Shown one piece after another: positions 17,423-27,443 of a DNA stretch of 64,000 nucleotides (the stretch's first letter is position 1; each line of letters starts with the position of its first letter). Made by a program: the position numbers and the translations under genes. The DNA comes from Lachnospiraceae bacterium (GTDB lineage Bacteria; Bacillota; Clostridia; Lachnospirales; Lachnospiraceae): assembly GCA_019423745.1 (NCBI GenBank), contig JAHZAV010000001.1, positions 124,001-188,000 of the forward strand, given 5' to 3'. The notes below the pieces were generated by a model. It was not told where the DNA came from and did not search any database. It saw nothing but the letters and a program-made list of their open reading frames with translations.

Positions 17423-18121
17423 TTAATCCTCCTCATTTTCGATGTCTTCCGTAAGAAACCGTCTTTTTAATAAAATCCCTGCTCCTATCACAATTACAGC
17501 CATAATCAACGCAATTGCCAGATATGTGATTCGATTTGCCCGGTCTGTTACCCCGGAAGATCCTATTGTATAAATTGCTGTTCCTGGAAGCATGAACACA
17601 AATGATCCAATTGTGTAGGTGACAAACGATATATCTGTTATCCCATATGCAAAGTTCTGCAAATTAAATGGAAATACAGGAATCAGCCTGGTAATCATTA
17701 AAACAAAAATCTGATTTTTTCCGCTTTGATCAAACAACCATTTTTTCAGATACTTATTTTTCATAGCAACTGGTCGGATACTGTCTTTCAAAAAGAACCG
17801 TCCAACCAGAAAAGACAGGGCTGCTCCAACTGTTGCGGCAATGATGCAGCTTATTGTTCCTAATACCGGTCCAAACAAAATTCCTGCTGCAATCGCAAAC
17901 GTAACCCCTGGCAATGCTAAAAGTACACTGCCTATAATAGTAACTGCTATATAAATCAATACTGCATATAATGTATTTTCCTCTATCGTTTTTTGCAGAA
18001 AAGTATAATAGTGTGAGTTACTGAAATAAGCTGACCACCCAAAGATGTGGTTTGAAATCATAATTAAAATGATAATAATAATGAAAATAATCAGTTTGAT
18101 ATATTTCCTTGTAGTTTTCAT
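17423..18121 (-). CDS. TVP38/TMEM64 family membrane protein
   Basis: 232 residues with about six hydrophobic segments. The SNARE-associated (DedA-like) core is visible: GITFAIAAG-like ALPGVTFAIAAGILFGP (about 69-85), GAALSFLVGRF and the RLIPVFPFNLQNFAYG segment. Family members are proposed lipid scramblases or transporters. It is one of two TVP38 proteins in the window; the other (34160) is in the ynj-like operon. It is coupled to the nucleoside hydrolase with a three-base gap. Its upstream gap holds the terminator of the surface protein gene. Confidence 0.87.
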   Translation of the reverse strand: MKTTRKYIKLIIFIIIIILIMISNHIFGWSAYFSNSHYYTFLQKTIEENTLYAVLIYIAVTIIGSVLLALPGVTFAIAAGILFGPVLGTISCIIAATVGAALSFLVGRFFLKDSIRPVAMKNKYLKKWLFDQSGKNQIFVLMITRLIPVFPFNLQNFAYGITDISFVTYTIGSFVFMLPGTAIYTIGSSGVTDRANRITYLAIALIMAVIVIGAGILLKRRFLTEDIENEED

Positions 18122-18159
18122 TTTTTATCAACAGTTTCTCTTTCTTACATTTTGTTTTA

Positions 18160-18183
18160 GGACCGGGAAATCCTCCCCGGTCC
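18160..18183 (-). terminator. GC-rich hairpin after the large surface protein gene
   Basis: Perfect eight-base stem GGACCGGG/CCCGGTCC with an eight-base loop, starting ten bases after the stop codon. The following bases on the minus strand (TAAAACAAAATG) are not a T run, so termination efficiency is uncertain. Confidence 0.5.
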
Positions 18184-18193
18184 CGATGAAATC

Positions 18194-21100
18194 CTATTTT
18201 CTTCTTCTACGTATGATCATTATGCTCATGACTAAACAAATTGCTGCTGCAGCTGTAATCATCCATACCATAATGTTACTGTTATCTCCAGTCTTTACAG
18301 CTGTATTTCCTTTTTGATTCATCTGTGTATTTCCTTTATTTGCATTCGGATTTTTATTATCTGTATTTCCGTTACCATCAGAATCTCCTGGTTTTACAAT
18401 CTGTTCTTTCTTTATCGTAAATTCTGTGGAAGCAGTTCCATCTGTAGACACAATACTAATTGTATGTTTTCCTTCTTTCAAAGTCGCCAGATATTCTTTC
18501 TTCAGTGTTACCACTGTGCTTCCTTCTGCAACAGTATAATAATTCTTGGACAATTCTGCTCCATCAATCAATACCTTAACAAATTTACTGTATTCTGCAT
18601 CAGAAGTGAATACTGCATCCTGATCTACGTTCACCTGTTGTCCGGCTCCTTTTATGATGGAATACTGTGGTTTTTCGGGTTCTCCCGGCTTGTCCTGCAA
18701 CAGCTGCATTGCTTCTTCCAGACTGGCTGCCGCCTGATTAATCTGTTCCTGTGAAACAGCCTCATTACCGTAAATGCTTCTAGCTGCTTCCAGTGCTTCT
18801 GTCACTTTTGCATAACTTTCTTCAGTATATTTTTCCGGATTCAGTTTTTCCGCTTTATCCATGGCACTTTCCAAAGAGGACCAGTCTAAAACGACTTCGC
18901 CTTCTTTTTGAAGCTGGAACACAAGTTTTTCTCCATCCTGGAATGGCTGTCCATTTATTGTCGCGATAATTCCTCTTGATGGATCATCCGGATCTTCAAT
19001 TACTGAAAATTCTATGGATTGATCCGTGGTCCATTCCTGCCCCTCCTGAAGTTTGACTGTCATAGTCATATCCGTATCCCAACTTGTCACTTCATACTCA
19101 ATCACACCGTTTTCATCGGATACTAGCTCAGCAGGATCTCCATTTTCAACAAGGAATTTAATTCCTGAAAGAAGATTTCCATGACTATCCTGCACTACGG
19201 CACGGAAATGTGTCAAGTCACATGTATCAGTTCCCTGATCTGTCAATGTAAATTGAACAGATGCATCTGCCGCTGGTGTTTGGTCAATCGTTTCTATCAC
19301 AGGTGTACCATCTTCTGATCCAACATGAACTGTAATCTCTCCTGGTGTTGCAATATAAGCAGAACCTTCTGGAAGATAGAATACATAATCACCACTGTCA
19401 TAAGCTCCTGGTGTCCATGTAAGATTTCCGTTGCCATCTACATAGATCTTATGATTTACCTGATAGTAAATGTCTCGTCTGACAAATTCCACATTTACAG
19501 GTGCAGGGCTTCCATCCGCTAATTTAACTGGTATTGTCAAAGTACGCATGCCAGTTACCTTCTTTAAATTGTTCATGGCAGATTCTAATGCTGCCGTCAC
19601 TGCATCAACTTGCCCTTGTTGAATATCATCGGCTTCTAATGCTGCTTTGGCGTCCTTATATGCGGATTCAAATGCTGCAAAACTATTCACTGTATAGCTG
19701 TCTTTCTGTGCAAGCAATCCTTCAGCGTTGGAAACTTTCTCTTTCAATGCATCTTTATTTACTGTTGATCCAGCTGTTTTCTCTTTTAAAGTAAAGGTTA
19801 GCTGACGAGATGCATCAAAAGGTTCTCCATCAATGGTATCAATAAAGACTTCGTTGCTTACGGATTTAATGCCAAACAAATAGCTTTCCGGATCTGCTAC
19901 ATATTCTTTCCCATTTAGTTCTACACTTCCACCTTTCAGATATACATTGATAGATGTTATTCCGGTGTCTGCTGTAGATAATTGATAACCGACCACACCA
20001 TCATAGGTTTCACTGTTATAAACTCCGTAAGCTCCCCGGTCAAATGTAAATGCTACGCGTTCCTTAATGCGATTTCCATTTTCGTCCACAACCTTAATAC
20101 GAATATTATTCTTTTCACAGTAAACCGGTACATCAGCCTTTTCCAGTCCATCAATTGCTTTTTGGATAGCGGCAATGGCATCTTGGATTTCCTGTGCAGT
20201 TGCCTCCGGATTATCCATCACACTTTTTGCCAGGTTCATTGCCTCGCGCAATGGTGCATAAGACTCTGGTGTATATTCAGCTTCTGAATAAGTTTCAGCA
20301 CTGCCAATCCATGCTGCAAGATCTTCCTTATCTTCATCTGGTTCTGACGTTCCCGATTTCTCTAAACTGTCGATTGCAGTCTGCAAATTATTTACTTGCT
20401 GATCAATTTCTTTTTGTTCTGCGTCTTCTTTATCATACACAGTTTGTGCTTCCTTGATGGCATCCTGCAGATTCTGGAAACTATCTTCTGTATATTGATT
20501 GTCAGCATTACTGATTGCTTTTGCTTCATTCAATTTTTCATTTAATTTCGACTTATCTACAGAAGATGTGCCAGATCCATCTTTTGTAAGATGGTAAACA
20601 ATCTCACCAGCTTCTGCAAGTGACTTTCCATTAATACTAACAATCGTAGGCTGATTTACTATATCCCCATCTGTTGTAAAAATATTTTTTTCTTCGCAGC
20701 TCCATACACTTCCGTTTCCGGAATTCTGCCCTTCTTTCAGATAGACTTCAAACTCAAGCTGAAAATCTGCTCCTGTCAATACTTGTTCAATTATACCTGC
20801 ACTATTGCTGGTCAATGTATATGTATCAGCAAATGAATCATCGGGTTCCGATATAAACTGAATTCCTTCCAATGGATTGCCGTTTTCATCTACTACTTTT
20901 GCCCGGAATGTTGTGGAATCCGAAAGAACCTCATCTTCTCCGCCGCTCTGTCCTTCTTCTTTCAAAGTGTAGACCAGTCTGATGCCGTCCTTATATGGCT
21001 GACCATTGATTTCTGCAATCTTGAAAGTCCATGCTCCTTCCTTATATACTTTAAAACTGTGCTGATCATCGGTTGTATATCCCTGGCTCTTACTCAAAGC

Positions 21101-23893
21101 GACCGTAATTGTTTTGTCCTCATCGCCATTCCATGGCATATAGGAAATGATACCGTCTCTACTTTCATCTGAGTAGAATTTTTCTCCATCTGCCAGAAAA
21201 TCAAAACTGATTCCGGATAATTTTTCGCCTTTTTCATTTTGTACAACAGCACGGAAAGTGTTTTCAGTACAGGTTTCCGGGATTTCTGCCGGTTTTTCTT
21301 CTAGCGCATTCATCGCTTCTTTTATTTTCTCTATCCATTCAGCCACTTGGCTATAAGTTGCTTCCGGATTATCAGATACCTTTTGAGCCTCTGTCAATAC
21401 TTCCTGCAACTCTTCATAGCCAGACACGTAGTCCTCTGCTTTCAGTTCTTTTGCTTCCTGTATGAGCTTATCCAAATCCTGCTTGTTCGTAGCAACCGGC
21501 TGCAATGCCATGATTGCATTCCTTAAGGTTTCTTCGGCTTGGTCCACTTCTTCCTGTGTTGCCTCCGGATCATCATACACATCAGATGTTGCCTGTTTTG
21601 CTTCTACATAATTTTTCCAACTGCTTGGTGTAAACACGTTTTCTGAATAATACTCAGTAATTGTATACCACAACTCAGTTTTGTCTGCTTTTTCCTGAAG
21701 ACCTTTTTCTGCTGCCAGAAGATCTGCTGCTGCTTTGTTATAATCTTCCTGAGTTGCACTGCTTTTTTTCGCAGCTGCTTCTGCATCTGACAAAGCACTT
21801 CGGAATTTGCTCCAGGTACCTGGCGTATACGCTGATTCTTTATATATTTTTGCATCCTCAATATAACTCTTTAATACTGTGTTATCCGGTTTTCTAACAG
21901 CACTCTGTTTGTTGGCCGGACGAACTGTAACCGTTATTTCAAAATCAGGTCCTACTGCCTGTCCATTTACAGTTTTGTAATATGTTTTACCATCTTTCAC
22001 ACCTACAACTGCTACAAAAGGATCAAATTCATAAGGCTCTTCATAACAAGCACGGAATTCCCAGTTTTTACCATCCTTCCATCCGGCCGGACAATTCATG
22101 TATGCGATTCCGGTTTCTGCATTAGAAAATCCATTCCAAGAGTAGCCATTATCTCTCACCTGAATCTTAAATGGACGGGTAAACAAATTGCCGTTCTTAT
22201 CTTTTACAATAATCTTAATCTTTGTAAGTATATTTGTTTTTGTTAACCCTTTATATGCGGTGTTGAGTGTTTCAGCCGCTGCAGTTACCGTTTCCTGTGA
22301 GGCATCTTCCTGTTTATTTACAGTATTTGCATTATTCCATGCATTTTTAAATGCATTCCAGCTATCTTCTGTATATTTATAGCTTTCCTCCTCATTAATC
22401 GACTCTGCCTGTTTGATTGCAGCCTGCAGTTCTCCCTTATCTACATATTCATCAGCAGGAATAAGCGTAAACACCAGATTTTCCAAACCTGTTGCAGGTT
22501 TTCCATTGACTTCTTCTGTATTTCCATCCCCGTCTACCGAATAAGTCATCATTTCTGGCTGCGCTACATATGTTTCTCCGGCAGGATAGATTTTAAAGTT
22601 TCCATAATGATCAAAAAAGGAATGTTTATAAGTGATCTTTCCATTTTCATCTGTGACTGAATTTGGAGAAAGCACACCGTATTCATCTTCACGAACAAAT
22701 TCTACCCCTTCTAAAGGATTTCCATTCTTATCCACTGCCTGAATAGTAATACTGTCAAATACCGGTACTTCTTCTCCGCCTTCATCATATTCCGGATAAT
22801 AATGAGGCTCTTCATCCTTCTTTACAAGTTCCAGGTTTGATTCAGCTGCCTTAACTCTATCAGTATCAAAATAAGCTTTTTGATCCTGCGTAAGTGTTTC
22901 GTAAGCTTTTAATGCTTTCTCCACATTTTCGATATCGTCTTTTGTCATTTTGCTGATGTTAAATGTTAAAAACTGTTTATTCACATCAATCACTGCAAAA
23001 AGATCCGTTTTCATCTTTTCCGTTGGAAGATAAGTGGCATCCTCTTTTAGGTTTCTCAAATTAACCAGAGGGCTGATATCTGTCAGGGCCGAGTTTCCGG
23101 ATAGATTTAATTCCTCCAGATTTTCTAATTTTGAAATCTGAGAAATATCATTCAACTGATTATCCGACAGATCTAATGCTTTAAGTGAGGTCATTTTACT
23201 CATATCCGGCAACTTTTCGATCTGATTTTTTGCAGCATTCAAACGTTCAAGATTGGATAATCCACTTACCGGTGACAGATCAGAAACTGCATTAATAGAT
23301 ACATTCAGGCTTTTCAGCTTGTTCATATCTCTTACAGCAGCAATGTCTGCAATTTTATAATTTCCAGATACATCTAACTGTTCCAGATTCACCAAGCCAC
23401 TTAACGGACTGATATCTTCAATTCCATCTTGTTTCAAATACAGAATTTCCAATTGTGTCAACGGTGCCAGCGGCTCCACGCTGTCAATCCTTTTTCCTTC
23501 AATATTAGCTGTATAGCAAATATCAATCATAACCGCTGATTTTGCATACTGCAGTCCTTCCAGACTTTCCACATAATATGGCTTTTTCCATGTTTCAAAA
23601 TCTTCCGGGTGATTACAAAGCTCATAGGAAATATTCTGAACGGAAGAACTTCCAACCATGTCTTCTGTAAGCTTCACACCGCTTTTAATCGCGTTCATTG
23701 CAGAACGCACTGCCCAATGGAGTATCGGATCTTGAATAACTTCATAGGATTCCGGAGTATATACATCTTCTTCCAGTAATCCTCCACAAGTATCTGCTTG
23801 TACAGCATCCATATTTCCATATCCGCTCCATATTCCCGATAAAGATACTGCAGCTGCTAACATAAAGGCTGCAAATCTCTTCGTGCTTTTCAT
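18194..23893 (-). CDS. Giant modular surface protein (LRR, CnaB-like and FIVAR-like repeats, sortase-type C-terminus)
   Basis: 1899 residues. A signal peptide occupies about 1-34 (cleavage near AVQA-D). Internalin-like leucine-rich repeats of about 22 residues run from about 108 to 285, with the pattern LxxLxxLDLSxNxLxDIS. From about 385 to 1720 beta-rich modules resembling CnaB/prealbumin folds (for example FRAVVQNEKGEKLSGISF) alternate with helical FIVAR-like modules of about 65 residues (YTEDSWNAFKNAW). I count seven and eight respectively. A small domain (about 1735-1820, STVVTLKKEYL) and a polar linker lead to VKTGD at 1866, a hydrophobic helix and RRRRK. The C-terminus looks like a sortase signal without canonical LPxTG. 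Ribosome binding site GAGGAGGG. Likely an adhesin or mucus/glycan-binding protein; ligand unknown. Confidence 0.85.
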   Translation of the reverse strand: MKSTKRFAAFMLAAAVSLSGIWSGYGNMDAVQADTCGGLLEEDVYTPESYEVIQDPILHWAVRSAMNAIKSGVKLTEDMVGSSSVQNISYELCNHPEDFETWKKPYYVESLEGLQYAKSAVMIDICYTANIEGKRIDSVEPLAPLTQLEILYLKQDGIEDISPLSGLVNLEQLDVSGNYKIADIAAVRDMNKLKSLNVSINAVSDLSPVSGLSNLERLNAAKNQIEKLPDMSKMTSLKALDLSDNQLNDISQISKLENLEELNLSGNSALTDISPLVNLRNLKEDATYLPTEKMKTDLFAVIDVNKQFLTFNISKMTKDDIENVEKALKAYETLTQDQKAYFDTDRVKAAESNLELVKKDEEPHYYPEYDEGGEEVPVFDSITIQAVDKNGNPLEGVEFVREDEYGVLSPNSVTDENGKITYKHSFFDHYGNFKIYPAGETYVAQPEMMTYSVDGDGNTEEVNGKPATGLENLVFTLIPADEYVDKGELQAAIKQAESINEEESYKYTEDSWNAFKNAWNNANTVNKQEDASQETVTAAAETLNTAYKGLTKTNILTKIKIIVKDKNGNLFTRPFKIQVRDNGYSWNGFSNAETGIAYMNCPAGWKDGKNWEFRACYEEPYEFDPFVAVVGVKDGKTYYKTVNGQAVGPDFEITVTVRPANKQSAVRKPDNTVLKSYIEDAKIYKESAYTPGTWSKFRSALSDAEAAAKKSSATQEDYNKAAADLLAAEKGLQEKADKTELWYTITEYYSENVFTPSSWKNYVEAKQATSDVYDDPEATQEEVDQAEETLRNAIMALQPVATNKQDLDKLIQEAKELKAEDYVSGYEELQEVLTEAQKVSDNPEATYSQVAEWIEKIKEAMNALEEKPAEIPETCTENTFRAVVQNEKGEKLSGISFDFLADGEKFYSDESRDGIISYMPWNGDEDKTITVALSKSQGYTTDDQHSFKVYKEGAWTFKIAEINGQPYKDGIRLVYTLKEEGQSGGEDEVLSDSTTFRAKVVDENGNPLEGIQFISEPDDSFADTYTLTSNSAGIIEQVLTGADFQLEFEVYLKEGQNSGNGSVWSCEEKNIFTTDGDIVNQPTIVSINGKSLAEAGEIVYHLTKDGSGTSSVDKSKLNEKLNEAKAISNADNQYTEDSFQNLQDAIKEAQTVYDKEDAEQKEIDQQVNNLQTAIDSLEKSGTSEPDEDKEDLAAWIGSAETYSEAEYTPESYAPLREAMNLAKSVMDNPEATAQEIQDAIAAIQKAIDGLEKADVPVYCEKNNIRIKVVDENGNRIKERVAFTFDRGAYGVYNSETYDGVVGYQLSTADTGITSINVYLKGGSVELNGKEYVADPESYLFGIKSVSNEVFIDTIDGEPFDASRQLTFTLKEKTAGSTVNKDALKEKVSNAEGLLAQKDSYTVNSFAAFESAYKDAKAALEADDIQQGQVDAVTAALESAMNNLKKVTGMRTLTIPVKLADGSPAPVNVEFVRRDIYYQVNHKIYVDGNGNLTWTPGAYDSGDYVFYLPEGSAYIATPGEITVHVGSEDGTPVIETIDQTPAADASVQFTLTDQGTDTCDLTHFRAVVQDSHGNLLSGIKFLVENGDPAELVSDENGVIEYEVTSWDTDMTMTVKLQEGQEWTTDQSIEFSVIEDPDDPSRGIIATINGQPFQDGEKLVFQLQKEGEVVLDWSSLESAMDKAEKLNPEKYTEESYAKVTEALEAARSIYGNEAVSQEQINQAAASLEEAMQLLQDKPGEPEKPQYSIIKGAGQQVNVDQDAVFTSDAEYSKFVKVLIDGAELSKNYYTVAEGSTVVTLKKEYLATLKEGKHTISIVSTDGTASTEFTIKKEQIVKPGDSDGNGNTDNKNPNANKGNTQMNQKGNTAVKTGDNSNIMVWMITAAAAICLVMSIMIIRRRRK

Positions 23894-23984
23894 GAATTTC
23901 CCTCCTCATGACATATTGTTTATTTGGTAATGTCTGATTATGTAAGAACCTCCTTCCTGATGCAATTGCATATGATTTCAGACT

Positions 23985-24013
23985 AATCCAGTAAAAGAAT
24001 AGCATATTGTCAA
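23985..24013 (-). promoter_or_regulatory. Possible promoter of the surface protein gene
   Basis: A consensus -35 TTGACA (24013-24008) on the minus strand is followed at 17 bases by TGGATT, a poor -10. The leader to the ATG at 23893 would be about 85 bases and includes a second AGGAGG at about 23950. Only the -35 is convincing. Confidence 0.35.
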
Positions 24014-24110
24014 ATAACAATAAAATTGATAATCCCTATAAAGAACTTTTATTTATATACATTTTCTATTAGCAAGAGGCTTCGATAATATACTTCTGTT
24101 TATTGCCAAA

Positions 24111-25292
24111 TCACTTTAATATTCGAACTATTTTTAAAAATTTTTTTATAATAATCATTCCTTCTCGGAATGGTTTTGTACATTTCCAACTTGTGGAATT
24201 ATGGTATTCTTTTACTAATGCCTCCAACTGCTGTGCTTTGTCTTTGTAATAACTTTTTTCTATTTTTAATTTTTCCATATCCCGTCTTAAAAATGGATCC
24301 CAGTAGCAATGCTCCAAATTCCACTTGTATACATCCTGTAGCGTCATCTGAAAATGATTTTCCAAGACTTCTATGGCCCCTTCTTTTCTTAATACCTGTT
24401 CCAGTTTATCCAGACCAAGGACTCGCATATTTTCCGTATCTTTTATACAACTCATAAGCAGGAAAGCTTTTTCGAATTGTAGTTCCAGACAGGTATTAGA
24501 GTCTGGATTTTTAAATTGATCCTGAAAAAAACGCTTCATCTCATCATCTGTCAGTCGTTCTACCAATTGCTTTCTAATCAGGATATGCTCATTATATGAC
24601 CGAGTCAGATGCTGCTTTGTTGTACTGCTGATCTGATTCCCTTCTTTTACATCCCATCGGAAATAAATTAGTGGTTCAGGTAAAACATCAATCGGATACT
24701 TTGTTACGATTCGGGCCCAGAGATCAAAATCAGCCAATTGGCAATAATATAAATTAAAGTTCCCAATTTCGTCCAAAACATATTTTCGGATTAATGCTGA
24801 TGGATGACAAAGACTATTCCCATGATATAAGAAAAATTGAATCCACTCTGCCTGATTACTTTTCCTGGTTGCAAACAATTGACACATGGAATCACATTCT
24901 TCAGAAATATCCTTTCCTTCATTATCTGTTAACACCACTTCTGTAAAACAGGCCCCATAATCTAAATGATGTTCCATGAAACCAATCTGTTTTTCCAATT
25001 TATGTGGAAACCATGCATCGTCACTATTCAGAAATGCAATATATTCCCCTTTGCAATACTTCAAACCATAATTCGCAGCATAACAATAGAAACGATTTTT
25101 TTCCATTTTTATATAATGAATTCTGGGATCGGTATATTGTTTTACAACTTCATCCGTATGATCGCTAGATCCATCATCTATAATGAACAGTTCCCAGGAA
25201 GTATAGGTCTGCGCAAGTACACTTTCAATTGCATTTCCAATAAGATTTTCTCTATTATATGTACATAATACAATACTGACTAACTTATCCAT
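24111..25292 (-). CDS. Family 2 glycosyltransferase
   Basis: 393 residues from the ATG at 25292; the frame continues 27 codons upstream into the rhodanese gene but the inner ATG has GGGAGAAG and lies one base after that gene's stop. The GT-A fold signature is VSIVLCTYNRENLIGNAI, then IIDDGSSDHT and a DxD-like NSDDAW. Residues beyond about 260 are a family-specific C-terminal part ending in a basic amphipathic segment. It uses a nucleotide-sugar donor; the acceptor is unknown. It is the last gene of the operon that begins at 35930. No terminator is visible downstream. Confidence 0.85.
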   Translation of the reverse strand: MDKLVSIVLCTYNRENLIGNAIESVLAQTYTSWELFIIDDGSSDHTDEVVKQYTDPRIHYIKMEKNRFYCYAANYGLKYCKGEYIAFLNSDDAWFPHKLEKQIGFMEHHLDYGACFTEVVLTDNEGKDISEECDSMCQLFATRKSNQAEWIQFFLYHGNSLCHPSALIRKYVLDEIGNFNLYYCQLADFDLWARIVTKYPIDVLPEPLIYFRWDVKEGNQISSTTKQHLTRSYNEHILIRKQLVERLTDDEMKRFFQDQFKNPDSNTCLELQFEKAFLLMSCIKDTENMRVLGLDKLEQVLRKEGAIEVLENHFQMTLQDVYKWNLEHCYWDPFLRRDMEKLKIEKSYYKDKAQQLEALVKEYHNSTSWKCTKPFREGMIIIKKFLKIVRILK

Positions 25293-25293
25293 T

Positions 25294-26301
25294 TTACTCA
25301 ACTTCTCCCACGACACACCATCTCCAATAAGATTGGTCGTAATTCCAGGTGTTTTCATATCCGCACATTTCAAGAACTAGCTGCATATATGCAGAACGGA
25401 TTCCGCCGGTACAATATGTTACAATATTATCTTCTTTACTCAATCCGACTTCTTCAAACATTGCTTCCAGTTCTTTATTTGGTTTCAATGTACCGTCCTC
25501 CTGGAAAAGATCAGTATATTTTAATAGGATCGCCCCCGGCATATGTCCTCCTTTTGCCTCCCCGTTTGGTGTTGCGCCATTATATTCGTCTTCTGTCCGT
25601 ACATCTACAATCTTGTACTGGTCATAGTTTTTTTGTAATTCTTCTGTTGTTATAATATGCGTATCATCGATTTCATCAATTTCCACTTCGCATGGGGTTG
25701 CGCTGGATGCAAGAAACTGAGTTTCAACACCTGCCTGTTTTGCTGCTTCATATCCGCCGTCTATCATCTTCACATCTTCGTAACCGGCTGCCAGCAATTC
25801 CCATAATATTCTGGCATCATCTCCCCATCCGTCAACAGTATCTGCAATCAATATTACTTCTTTCTCTTTGTCAATTCCTAATTCTCCCAGCCGGCCTTCC
25901 AGATCATCAGGATTTGGAATCTTCCCCCAGTTTTCATCTCCGGCTTTTCCTTCTTCACAGGTACTTAAGTCTGTCCATGATGTTGCAATCGCACCTTCTA
26001 TAGTGCCAAGGACTGCTTTTTTCCAGCCTCTGGCATCTACAAATACAACATTCGCGTCTCCCACCTTTTCTTTTGCATATTCGCCTGTCACAATATATTC
26101 GCCATGAAAGCTCCCGTCATTAGGGATGGTCTCCTCTTGTTGGTTTTCTTCATCCTTCGCCGCCGGATTTTCTGTTGCTTTCTTCTGTTCTGAAGAATCT
26201 ATCCTTTTTGACTGTGAACATCCAACTGCCAGCAATCCTACAATCAATATCATAATTAAAATCCGCAGTCTTTTTTTATAATCACTTTTCATTCTCTTCA
26301 T
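25294..26301 (-). CDS. Rhodanese-domain lipoprotein (YnjE-like sulfurtransferase)
   Basis: 335 residues. An N-terminal lipobox LAVGC puts the lipidated Cys at 28, so the protein is anchored outside the membrane. Two rhodanese domains follow. The first (about 65-195) has ADTVDGWGDDA where a catalytic Cys would be, so it is probably structural. The second (about 210-335) has an active-site loop CTGGIR with Cys297. Rhodaneses transfer sulfane sulfur from donors such as thiosulfate. E. coli YnjE, also exported and linked to ynjBCD, is the closest functional parallel. The ATG at 26301 has AAGGAGAG and overlaps the acyltransferase by 20 bases. Confidence 0.86.
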   Translation of the reverse strand: MKRMKSDYKKRLRILIMILIVGLLAVGCSQSKRIDSSEQKKATENPAAKDEENQQEETIPNDGSFHGEYIVTGEYAKEKVGDANVVFVDARGWKKAVLGTIEGAIATSWTDLSTCEEGKAGDENWGKIPNPDDLEGRLGELGIDKEKEVILIADTVDGWGDDARILWELLAAGYEDVKMIDGGYEAAKQAGVETQFLASSATPCEVEIDEIDDTHIITTEELQKNYDQYKIVDVRTEDEYNGATPNGEAKGGHMPGAILLKYTDLFQEDGTLKPNKELEAMFEEVGLSKEDNIVTYCTGGIRSAYMQLVLEMCGYENTWNYDQSYWRWCVVGEVE

Positions 26302-27430
26302 GTTTTCTCTCCTTATATTGGCAATGGTAAGTTTTATATGCCTTTATTTCTATGATTTCACATATTCGGTCTAACCAATCAATTTTGATAAACCAATTAA
26401 ACAATATGATTCGAAGCTTATCTATAAAAGTTCCTATCATAAAAATCAACAAAACAGTTCCCAGCATAATGAATGGAAAGACTTTAAAATTCAAATACTG
26501 AGATATGGCAAGTGTATTCCACATATATTCCCGTATAAATGGATTGTCATGAATCAGGTATATACCAAATACGGAACCAGAAAAAAAACGTATCATATGT
26601 AAAAAAAACGTATTCTTGATTTGTATTCTTATAAATATGTTAAAAAGTGCTATTGAAGCACCAAGAACCAGTATCGAATTGTAAGAATAAAATAAGCTGT
26701 CTGGAACAAAACTATTTAAATATTTCACTGAAATCTTAGATAAAATAAATTTACTAAATGGGATCAGACCAGATAAAATAAGATAACTGCCAACCCATTT
26801 CCATACATTTGACTCTTTTTTTGAATATTTCCTAATATATGCCCCTATACAGTACAGAACAAAAAACCAGACTATTCCAAATGATCCGCCAAAATTCAAT
26901 CCTACAGAAAGGAAAAAAAGATTAGGCCATGCGCTGAAAAGCGCTATTAACATAATTAGTAATAACAGATGTTGTCTATGTTCCAATTGATTTAAAGCCC
27001 AATTAATAAAAGGACTTAAAATGTATAGTCCAATATAAATAGTCACAAACCAGTATTCACTATTTAAAGTAGGAAATAATGCCAACAGGAAATCCTTTAC
27101 TGTAAATTGCCTGATATCAAAAAGACATAATCCCATATAAATAATAATTGAATAGAAAAAAACTTCCATTAATAGTAATAGTAATTTCTTTAACCGAAAT
27201 TTTGATATACTCTGAAAATAGCCTGTAATCAACACATAGCAGTTAACCGCAACATAACATATACCTGCCACACTCCAATAAAAGTAAAATTTTAATCCGT
27301 CTGACGGAAGGGCATTTAAAACACCTCCGTGTGCCAGAAAATGCAACATTATGATCATAAACATTGTGACAATCCTGAGCATTTCCAGATTCATCTGTCT
27401 GATGCAGCTAGTATCCTTTATTTTATTCAT
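26282..27430 (-). CDS. Membrane acyltransferase (acyltransferase 3 family)
   Basis: 382 residues with about ten hydrophobic segments. The N-terminal RQMNLEMLRIVTMFMIIMLHF, with an Arg before the first helix and a His at its end, and the later GVYLIHD segment identify the acyltransferase 3 group (OatA/WecH-like). These enzymes acylate sugars or glycans at the membrane; here neither donor nor acceptor is evident. The ribosome binding site is weak (TAAGG). It lies 13 bases after the ABC ATPase gene and overlaps the rhodanese gene, so it belongs to the operon although E. coli ynj has no counterpart. Confidence 0.84.
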   Translation of the reverse strand: MNKIKDTSCIRQMNLEMLRIVTMFMIIMLHFLAHGGVLNALPSDGLKFYFYWSVAGICYVAVNCYVLITGYFQSISKFRLKKLLLLLMEVFFYSIIIYMGLCLFDIRQFTVKDFLLALFPTLNSEYWFVTIYIGLYILSPFINWALNQLEHRQHLLLLIMLIALFSAWPNLFFLSVGLNFGGSFGIVWFFVLYCIGAYIRKYSKKESNVWKWVGSYLILSGLIPFSKFILSKISVKYLNSFVPDSLFYSYNSILVLGASIALFNIFIRIQIKNTFFLHMIRFFSGSVFGIYLIHDNPFIREYMWNTLAISQYLNFKVFPFIMLGTVLLIFMIGTFIDKLRIILFNWFIKIDWLDRICEIIEIKAYKTYHCQYKERKHEENEK

Positions 27431-27443
27431 ATAACTATATACC

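Noticed and set aside
23742..24020. Minus-strand 92-codon frame upstream of the surface protein
   Set aside because: Overlaps the surface protein N-terminus in another frame, and lacks a clear ribosome binding site.
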